Assembly (NCBI GenBank): GCA_900546565.1
Contig: URDC01000053.1
Location: 1 to 9,691 of the forward strand
Length of the DNA stretch: 9,691 nucleotides
Source: an uncultured Opitutales bacterium
GTDB taxonomy: Bacteria > Verrucomicrobiota > Verrucomicrobiia > Opitutales > Intestinicryptomonadaceae
Reading direction: 5' to 3'
Part shown: positions 1-5,210 of the stretch, piece after piece
Numbering within the stretch: the stretch's first letter is position 1
How the letters are laid out: every line of letters begins with the position of its first letter
Position numbers and translations under genes: made by a program
Notes under the pieces: generated by a model
What the model was told of the DNA's origin: nothing
Database searches by the model: none
What the model saw: the letters and a program-made list of their open reading frames with translations, nothing else

Positions 1-6
1 ATGCAA

Positions 7-45
7 TCGCCGACGGTGCACGTCTTATAAAAGACTCGTCGGCGA
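7..45. other. Inverted repeat (stem-loop) at left edge, downstream of the exported-protein gene
   Basis: Bases 7-15 (tcgccgacg) are the exact reverse complement of bases 37-45. The 21-nt loop contains a second 5-bp pairing, 22-26 with 31-35. The structure lies 22 bp beyond the stop codon of the minus-strand gene that ends at 68, so it could act as that gene's transcription terminator. However, no T-run follows the stem on the minus strand. It might also belong to a neighbouring gene outside the window. The pairing is seen directly; the role is a guess. Confidence 0.35.
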
Positions 46-67
46 AGCAAACGTGGCCTCGCGGTTT

Positions 68-1339
68 TTAGTGAACAGAGAAGAATTTGCGCGCGATTTC
101 CATCGATTCGGGGGGAAGGTCTTTGTTCTCCACCGCCCACACGCAATACTGGTCGGCGAGGTCGTTTTCCTGCGATAGGCGCAGCACCGCCTTGACCGCG
201 AGAATGTGCAGCATTCCGATATTGAATTTATTCCAGTCACCGCTCGCGGGGCGTTTGCCCGATTCAAGCGTTTTTACGGTAAAATCGCTCTCCTTTCGGT
301 TGACGAAAAGGTTCATCATTCTGCGCACGGGGCGGTATGCGCCCGTTGCGTAAAATTCGCCCGTTAACATATCAAGTTGCGACGTCCCCATAATCTTGTG
401 CCAGCTTTCATAGGCGGACGGGAATTCGGCGTTACGCAGCGAATTCTGGTATTTTATCTGGTTTGGCGTGAGCATATCGCCCTTGATTGGCGGGCGTCCG
501 ATTAGCCTGTTGATGAGTATTATTTTCGACTTGTCCAGAGGGTCGAACTTGTCGAAGTTCGGCAGAATTTCGTCTATGAGAAAATCGAATTTTGCGAACG
601 CAGCCTTGAAAAACCCGAGCATAATAAAATTCAGTTCATAGGGTGCGGACTTCTGTTCGAGATTCAGTTTTTTCGAAAAGAACATCGAATATAAAAGCTC
701 GGGAGAAGGCTTGATGTAGTATGTGTAGAACGCCTGATTGAGCAACTGCTCAGTTTCGATTGGCTTCGGCGCAACCCAGTCGACGATTTCGACGGTGATT
801 GTCTCCGACACCGTTTTGTCGGCAATCAAGTCGGTCGCGGAAATCGAGAACGCGTATTTGCCAGTCTGGTAGGTTTTGTCGAATTGAAGCCCGATAACGT
901 CGGGGCTTGCCAGCGTATCCGCCCGCGCCGGCTTTTCGCCCTCCAACGTCGCCGATTTTACAATCGTGAGGTCTTCCCCCGCGGGCGATTTTGCGGTGAT
1001 AGTGTATGATACTTTATACTTGCCGTCCTTGACCGCCGCATTTTTTATGAGGACGACAAGCGAGAACTTTTCACCCGAGACCGTCTTGTTTGTCGACGAA
1101 ATTTGCGGCGTCGCGCCCGCGGGAATTTTCAGCCACATATCGAAATCGCCGTCCTGCGTCGTCGCAATCAGCCTCGGCGAGAACTCTCCGTTTGCGTCGG
1201 GCTTTACGAGCGTTCCGTCGAGCACATACGAAGCGTGCGCGGCAGTCGCGCCCGATGTTTTTATTTCCTGAGCCACCCCCGAAAACGCCGCAAACACCAG
1301 CGTTGCGGCAAGGGCGGATATTGTTGCGGAGCGTGTCAT
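68..1339 (-). CDS. Exported protein of unknown function, beta-sandwich plus helical region
   Basis: I do not recognise this family. From the ATG at 1339 the protein is 423 aa. It begins with a good Sec signal peptide: Arg3, a hydrophobic stretch at about 7-20, and likely cleavage near Ala23-Gln24. Residues about 35-190 alternate short hydrophobic and polar strands with several Gly/Asp turns, which suggests one or two Ig-like beta-sandwich domains. Residues about 195-423 look mainly alpha-helical and rich in Phe, Leu and Lys. The frame stays open upstream to 1396, but that start lies in the loop of a palindrome and adds a basic stretch before the signal peptide, so I prefer 1339. There is no Shine-Dalgarno motif upstream (gcaaaata precedes ATG). 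The gene follows the nucleotidyltransferase after 81 nt and may be a separate unit or a weakly coupled operon tail. Export to the periplasm or surface is inferred from the signal peptide. Certainty is high for a gene and low for function. Confidence 0.85.
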   Translation of the reverse strand: MTRSATISALAATLVFAAFSGVAQEIKTSGATAAHASYVLDGTLVKPDANGEFSPRLIATTQDGDFDMWLKIPAGATPQISSTNKTVSGEKFSLVVLIKNAAVKDGKYKVSYTITAKSPAGEDLTIVKSATLEGEKPARADTLASPDVIGLQFDKTYQTGKYAFSISATDLIADKTVSETITVEIVDWVAPKPIETEQLLNQAFYTYYIKPSPELLYSMFFSKKLNLEQKSAPYELNFIMLGFFKAAFAKFDFLIDEILPNFDKFDPLDKSKIILINRLIGRPPIKGDMLTPNQIKYQNSLRNAEFPSAYESWHKIMGTSQLDMLTGEFYATGAYRPVRRMMNLFVNRKESDFTVKTLESGKRPASGDWNKFNIGMLHILAVKAVLRLSQENDLADQYCVWAVENKDLPPESMEIARKFFSVH

Positions 1340-1378
1340 TATTTTGCGAAGAGTTGTTTTTGCCTGTTGTCTTGTCCT

Positions 1379-1409
1379 CCTCCGACCCGCTGCCACAGCG
1401 GGTCGGAGG
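1379..1409. repeat. Perfect 14-bp palindrome with 3-nt loop in the intergenic gap
   Basis: Bases 1379-1392 (cctccgacccgctg) are exactly reverse-complementary to 1396-1409, with loop cca at 1393-1395. The element starts 11 nt past the stop of the minus-strand nucleotidyltransferase gene. It lies 39 nt upstream of the start of the exported-protein gene. Such a stem would be very stable in RNA. Read on the minus strand it is followed by acaagacaac rather than a T-run, so it is not a standard intrinsic terminator. It could be a 3' mRNA-stabilising stem, a leader hairpin of the next gene or a member of a dispersed REP-like family. The single copy here cannot decide between these. Confidence 0.75.
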
Positions 1410-1420
1410 CGCGGGGCGTT

Positions 1421-2269
1421 TTATATTCGCCCCTGTTCTTTGAAGAATTTTTCCGCCATCGCGACGTCTTCCTTGTAGGTGATTCCCTGCCATTTCTCGT
1501 CGGTCGGCAGAATTTTAGCCTTGGCGACTTTTTCCGAAATCGCGCGGTCGACCGCCGCGGGCAGATAAAACTCCGCCTTCATATCGGAAGAATTTTTCGA
1601 AAGGAAATCGTCGAAATACGCGCCGAGAACCTGCATAAATTCGTTGGGAAAACACCAAAAGTTTATCGACGTAAACTCTTCGCCCGTGAACTTTTCGCCC
1701 GCGCCGTCGACAATTCCGCCGTTTCTTTTTTCAATGCCCGTATGCTCGCGGATTTCGCTTAAAAAGTTTTGGGCGTCCGCCTTGCAAATGCCGCGCGAAA
1801 CCGCGCCGTTGGGCGAAAGCGTGTTTTTGAGCAGATAACCCGCCAGCGCGTAGCGCGCGGGGTCGGGGGCGTCGAGAAAATCAGCGGCTATGCCGTAGAC
1901 GCCGCGCCCGTAATAGTCGTCGGCATTGATTGCCAAAAACGGCTCGTCAACTTGGTCAATCATCGAAAGCACCGCATGCCCCGTGCCCCACGGCTTGGTT
2001 CTGCCCGAGGGCAGGCGTCGGCCGCACTGTTCCTGAAAAGAGTAGCGCACGTCGACGCGGTTTTCGTATTTGCGCGAAACAACGTCGCGGAAGACGCCTT
2101 CGATGTCCTTGCGGATAACGAACGCGATTTTTGTGAATCCCGCCGCGAGAGCGTCTTCAACCGCGAAATCGAGCATAGTCTTCGCCCCGTCGCCGAATTT
2201 TGCGGCCTGTTTTAGGCCTCCGAAGCGGCTTCCCATACCCGCCGCCATAGCTATGAGTGTTTTTTTCAT
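1421..2269 (-). CDS. Nucleotidyltransferase, sugar-phosphate (GlmU/RmlA/MurU-like) family
   Basis: This 282-aa protein of the NTP_transferase fold is expected to join a nucleoside triphosphate to a sugar phosphate, giving an NDP-sugar for envelope or exopolysaccharide synthesis in the cytoplasm. The N-terminal signature AAGMGSRFGGLKQ (residues 9-21) is the nucleotide-binding loop with its conserved Gly, Arg and Lys. KPWGTGHAVL (92-101) and NADDYYG (115-121), the latter with the metal-binding Asp pair 117/118, match the later motifs. The sequence resembles the roughly 300-aa 'nucleotidyltransferase' proteins of Bacteroidota, often found beside sugar kinases; no such kinase is seen here. There is no hexapeptide-repeat acyltransferase domain, so it is not full-length GlmU. 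The frame is open far upstream, but that part overlaps ruvC in another frame. The ATG at 2269 overlaps the ruvC stop (ATGA), which settles the start and suggests translational coupling. The sugar and nucleotide cannot be named from sequence alone. Confidence 0.9.
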   Translation of the reverse strand: MKKTLIAMAAGMGSRFGGLKQAAKFGDGAKTMLDFAVEDALAAGFTKIAFVIRKDIEGVFRDVVSRKYENRVDVRYSFQEQCGRRLPSGRTKPWGTGHAVLSMIDQVDEPFLAINADDYYGRGVYGIAADFLDAPDPARYALAGYLLKNTLSPNGAVSRGICKADAQNFLSEIREHTGIEKRNGGIVDGAGEKFTGEEFTSINFWCFPNEFMQVLGAYFDDFLSKNSSDMKAEFYLPAAVDRAISEKVAKAKILPTDEKWQGITYKEDVAMAEKFFKEQGRI

Positions 2270-2919
2270 ATTTTGTGAGTGAAAATGTGTGCTATTGCCG
2301 CGCCGCACGCGTCGGCTTCGTCGTTTGAAAGCAGGGGAGCTCCGCGCACTATCGAGCTCACCGATTTCACAATCTGCTCCTTGCTCGCGCGTCCGTAGCC
2401 TATCACCGCCTGCTTTATGCGCAGCGGCGGATATTCGAAAACGTCCAGATTCGCCCGCGCCGCCGCCGCAATCGCGGCTCCGCGCGACGAGCCGAGAATA
2501 AGCGCGGTCTTGAAATTCTGCACATACACGCTTTGTTCTATTGCGACACATTCGGGCGATGTTTGCGCGATAATTTTTTCGGTCTCTTCGAGAATCCGCG
2601 CAAGACACTGCGCAAACGTCAGCTTCGGTTCGTTGCGCACGGTTATCGAGCGAATGTAGCGCAGCGTCCCGTCGGGCATCGATTCCACCGCCGCAAGCCC
2701 CGTTCCGCGCAAACTCGGGTCGATGCCCAGCACCACGCCGCGCATCTGGCGGCCGCGCAGATTTTGTTCGGTTTGCGCGCTTCTTTTTTTCTCGCCCGCA
2801 GTCAGTCCCGCTTTTGCTTTGAGGGTTTCGAACGTCCACGCGCCGCCGCCGCGCGGTGTGGATTTTACCCCGCCGTCTACGATTTTCTGCGTCCAGAGAT
2901 TTCGCGCCGATTTTGCCAT
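2266..2919 (-). CDS. ruvC: Crossover junction endodeoxyribonuclease RuvC with N-terminal extension
   Basis: RuvC is the dimeric Holliday-junction resolvase that works with RuvAB in recombinational repair. The 217-aa frame contains the complete catalytic core: Asp67 in GIDPSLRGTG (65-74), Glu128 in VAIEQ (125-129), and Asp200 and Asp203 in NDEADACGAAIAH (199-211). The Glu-to-Asp and Asp-to-Asp spacings of 72 and 3 equal those of E. coli RuvC (E66, D138, D141). The segment 163-182 (YPPLRIKQAVIGYGRASKEQ) is the usual DNA-contact region. Residues 1-58 are extra: Gly-, Lys- and Arg-rich, probably flexible, and absent from E. coli RuvC. An internal Met59 (start at 2745) would give a standard-sized 159-aa protein. 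Neither start has a Shine-Dalgarno motif. I keep the longer form because it begins 19 nt after the upstream oxidoreductase stop and the extension has a protein-like composition. The gene ends in an ATGA overlap with the nucleotidyltransferase. Confidence 0.95.
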   Translation of the reverse strand: MAKSARNLWTQKIVDGGVKSTPRGGGAWTFETLKAKAGLTAGEKKRSAQTEQNLRGRQMRGVVLGIDPSLRGTGLAAVESMPDGTLRYIRSITVRNEPKLTFAQCLARILEETEKIIAQTSPECVAIEQSVYVQNFKTALILGSSRGAAIAAAARANLDVFEYPPLRIKQAVIGYGRASKEQIVKSVSSIVRGAPLLSNDEADACGAAIAHIFTHKI

Positions 2920-2938
2920 TTTCGTTTACGGATATTTT

Positions 2939-4240
2939 TCAAATTATCTTATATTCGCCCGAAACGGGCAGCGGGTCAATCGGAAGTTTTCCGAATTCGA
3001 GACGCTCGGGCAGAAGCGATTTTTGCGGCTTGCGCAAAGCCCAGTCGAACTTGAAGCGCAGCCCCGAATACGCGCTCATGCGCGCCGCGATGGCGAACAT
3101 GCACGCATCGGTCATTTCGGCGATTGTGTTTACCCCGAGCCCTTCGCGAACCGATTTTATCAACGCCCTGTATTCGTCGAGCACGGGGTCCTCGGTGGGA
3201 TTCGCGCTCCAATTCACGCCTTCGCCCAGCACCGATTGGCGCGAAAACAGACTCGTGAACATCACGCCCTTCGTGCCTACAACGCGCTCGACGACCTGCG
3301 GGGCGGTGTCGGGCTCCTGCCTGCATTCGGCAAACAGACGCACATTGTTCCCGAAGTCGAATTCCGACGCAAAGTGCGAAAATCTGTTGCCGTATTGCGG
3401 CATTGGCAGATTCAGACGCCGCCCGCCGAACGCGCTTACAAACTCGGGATTGCGTCCGAAAATCCAGCGCATAACGTCGAGATTGTGCACCTGCTGCTCG
3501 ACGATGTGGTCGCCGCAAGTCCAGATAAAAAGCCCCCAGTTGCGCAGCTGGTATTCGAGCTGCTCGGGGTCTGCATTCGGCGGCGTATGCAAATCCATTC
3601 CGTCGAAGTGCGATAAAAACCAGCGGCATTGCGCATACACAATTTCGCCAATCTGCCCGTCCTGAACGCGCCTGACCGCCTCCTGATAGCCCTTGTGATA
3701 ACGCCGCTGGACGCCGCTTATCGCCGTTAGCCCCTTTCGCTTTGCGACTTCCGCAATCTTGTAAAGCTTTCGCGCCTGAACCGAGTCCACACAAATCGGC
3801 TTCTCCATCAAAACGTGTTTGCCGCGCTCCACCGCATATTCGATTTCATTCGGACGGAAGACGGGCGGCGTCGCCAAAACCGCGACGTCGGCGCAGTCAA
3901 TCGCAGCCTTGTATGCGTCAAGCCCGACGAATACGCGACTGTCGGGGACGTCGAAAATGTCGGCGGAATTCTTGTATTTGCCCGCAATCGATTTTGCGGC
4001 GTCGCGCAGGGCAAAAGCCCTGTCGGCGAAGGCGTCGGCTATCGCCACAACGCGGGTCGATTGGTCGATTTCAAAAAGCGTCAAGACCGCCTTCATCGCG
4101 CTGCGCCCCGCGCCCACAAGGGCGACATTTACGCGCCCGCCGTGGCGTATGTCCGCGCCCGAATATTTCGGCAACGCCGCAGCTCCTACAACCGCCGCCG
4201 CGCCGGACTTCAAAAAAACGCGTCTGTCCAAACCAATCAT
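2939..4240 (-). CDS. Gfo/Idh/MocA family NAD(P)-dependent oxidoreductase with Tat-like leader
   Basis: This 433-aa protein belongs to the glucose-fructose oxidoreductase/inositol dehydrogenase family, which oxidises, reduces or epimerises sugars and inositols using NAD(P). Residues 1-28 form a leader with the twin-arginine motif DRRVFLK (5-11) followed by an Ala/Gly/Val hydrophobic run, so Tat export to the periplasm with cofactor bound is likely. The Rossmann loop is VALVGAGRSA (39-48). The family's EKP motif is at 146-148 in LMEKPIC. The substrate-site segment is GDHIVEQQVHNLD (243-255), with His245, His252 and Asp255. Exported members of this type are abundant in Verrucomicrobiota and Planctomycetota, often with glycoside hydrolases. 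The substrate cannot be inferred. The gene heads the minus-strand cluster and reads from the divergent region at 4241-4340. RuvC begins 19 nt downstream. No Shine-Dalgarno motif precedes the ATG (ccccaca). Confidence 0.92.
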   Translation of the reverse strand: MIGLDRRVFLKSGAAAVVGAAALPKYSGADIRHGGRVNVALVGAGRSAMKAVLTLFEIDQSTRVVAIADAFADRAFALRDAAKSIAGKYKNSADIFDVPDSRVFVGLDAYKAAIDCADVAVLATPPVFRPNEIEYAVERGKHVLMEKPICVDSVQARKLYKIAEVAKRKGLTAISGVQRRYHKGYQEAVRRVQDGQIGEIVYAQCRWFLSHFDGMDLHTPPNADPEQLEYQLRNWGLFIWTCGDHIVEQQVHNLDVMRWIFGRNPEFVSAFGGRRLNLPMPQYGNRFSHFASEFDFGNNVRLFAECRQEPDTAPQVVERVVGTKGVMFTSLFSRQSVLGEGVNWSANPTEDPVLDEYRALIKSVREGLGVNTIAEMTDACMFAIAARMSAYSGLRFKFDWALRKPQKSLLPERLEFGKLPIDPLPVSGEYKII

Positions 4241-4298
4241 TGTGGGGCAATTTTGCTGTTTTCGGGAAATCTTGCGAGTATTTTTTTTAAATAAAATC

Positions 4299-4326
4299 TT
4301 TACATAAAAACCGCTTGTGCGATACT
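4299..4326 (+). promoter_or_regulatory. Candidate sigma-70-type promoter for the FtsB/DivIC-like gene
   Basis: A -35 box TTTACA at 4299-4304 (5 of 6 to consensus) is followed by a 16-nt spacer and a -10 box GATACT at 4321-4326 (4 of 6). TGC directly precedes the -10 box, making an extended -10. Transcription would start near 4333, only about 8 nt before the ATG at 4341. The surrounding 100-bp divergent region is AT-rich, with a T8 run at 4281-4288. It must also hold the promoter for the minus-strand oxidoreductase, for which I found no convincing boxes. This is a pattern match only. Confidence 0.45.
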
Positions 4327-4340
4327 GAAAAAATAGCTGA

Positions 4341-5192
4341 ATGAACGTAAAGTGGAACAGGATTTTTTGGCTCTCGACACTCGTTGCGGCGGCGTTTGCG
4401 GGCGCGTGCTTCTATTCGCAGTGGAGCGCAATGCGCGAGGAAAACGAAGAGCTCGCCGCGGCGTTGAAGTCGCTTTATTCGCGCCTCGAAAACCTGCGCG
4501 AGGATTGCGACAAAAAAAACGAATACTATAACCGCCTCGTTTCCGACGCCGATTTCGCCGAGCGCGTAATCCGCGAACGTCTCGGCTACGCATACCCCGA
4601 AGACATCGTCTTCCGCTTCAAGGATTCCGAGCCCGCCGACATCGACATTTTCGACGCGCCCGACACTCCCGCCCCCAAGCGCGAAAAAACTTTGTTCGAA
4701 CGCATAGTCGCCTTCTTCGGATTCGGCGCAGATACCCCTTCAAACGCGGATTCAAGCGCGTCCGCCGCAAACAATTCCGCCCCGACAACCGTGGACGGAA
4801 ATTCCGATTCCGACACGGCGCAAAAACAAAAACCCGTCGCGCCCGAGCTGCGCATAGATATGACAAACGCCTCAATCGCCGCCGACGAAAACCGCCAAAA
4901 GCGCGACGCGGCAAATGCGCCGACCCTCTCCTTTGAAAACGGCGGTGCAGCTTCGGCTGCCTCCGCACAGACTTCGCCCGAATTGCAGATGTCGAGCACT
5001 CCCGCGGACGGATTTTCGGCGACACTCCCGCCCGAAACCTATGTCCTGCTTGCCGATCGCGGCGGGGCTTCGGGACGCCGAATGACTGCGGCACAGAGCC
5101 GCCCCGTGGCGGTAAAATTGGGCGGCACCAATTCTTCGGTGAGGTTTGTTTCGGCTCGGGCGGCAAAACCCGTGCGGTTTGTCGACAGATAA
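4341..5192 (+). CDS. FtsB/DivIC-like septum formation initiator protein with long C-terminal tail
   Basis: FtsB/DivIC proteins are small bitopic membrane proteins that pair with FtsL and FtsQ in the divisome. This 283-aa product has that layout in its first 95 residues: a short cytoplasmic end (1-7), one membrane helix (about 8-26), and a Glu/Leu/Arg-rich coiled coil (about 28-66). The family-like segment FAERVIRERLGYAYPEDIVF (72-91) follows, ending near Phe93. Typical members are about 90-130 aa. Here an extra stretch of about 185 residues follows, low in complexity and rich in Ala, Ser, Asp, Asn, Thr and Pro, so it is probably a disordered periplasmic tail. Short hydrophobic or ordered-looking patches occur at 117-128 and 231-238. 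The start is fixed by the membrane helix and the candidate promoter just upstream; there is no Shine-Dalgarno motif. A GH13 gene follows after 18 nt and is probably co-transcribed. FtsB and DivIC cannot be separated from sequence, so no symbol is given. Confidence 0.82.
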   Translation: MNVKWNRIFWLSTLVAAAFAGACFYSQWSAMREENEELAAALKSLYSRLENLREDCDKKNEYYNRLVSDADFAERVIRERLGYAYPEDIVFRFKDSEPADIDIFDAPDTPAPKREKTLFERIVAFFGFGADTPSNADSSASAANNSAPTTVDGNSDSDTAQKQKPVAPELRIDMTNASIAADENRQKRDAANAPTLSFENGGAASAASAQTSPELQMSSTPADGFSATLPPETYVLLADRGGASGRRMTAAQSRPVAVKLGGTNSSVRFVSARAAKPVRFVDR

Positions 5193-5210
5193 AAATTTTT
5201 CGGCGTCGAT

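Noticed and set aside
1340..1396. Alternative start of the exported protein at 1396
   Set aside because: It would place a 19-residue basic stretch before a complete signal peptide and start inside the palindrome loop.
1103..1762. Plus-strand open frame of 219 codons
   Set aside because: It lies antisense to the exported-protein and nucleotidyltransferase genes, is very Arg-rich and crosses their intergenic palindrome. It shows no recognisable motif and is a shadow of high-GC coding.
2270..2839. 190-residue upstream extension of the nucleotidyltransferase frame
   Set aside because: This part overlaps ruvC in another frame on the same strand and reads as Arg/Ala-rich noise. The family's N-terminal motif begins just after the ATG at 2269.
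2723..3665. Two overlapping plus-strand open frames of 297 and 269 codons
   Set aside because: Both are antisense to ruvC and the oxidoreductase, which have clear motifs. Neither translation resembles a known protein.
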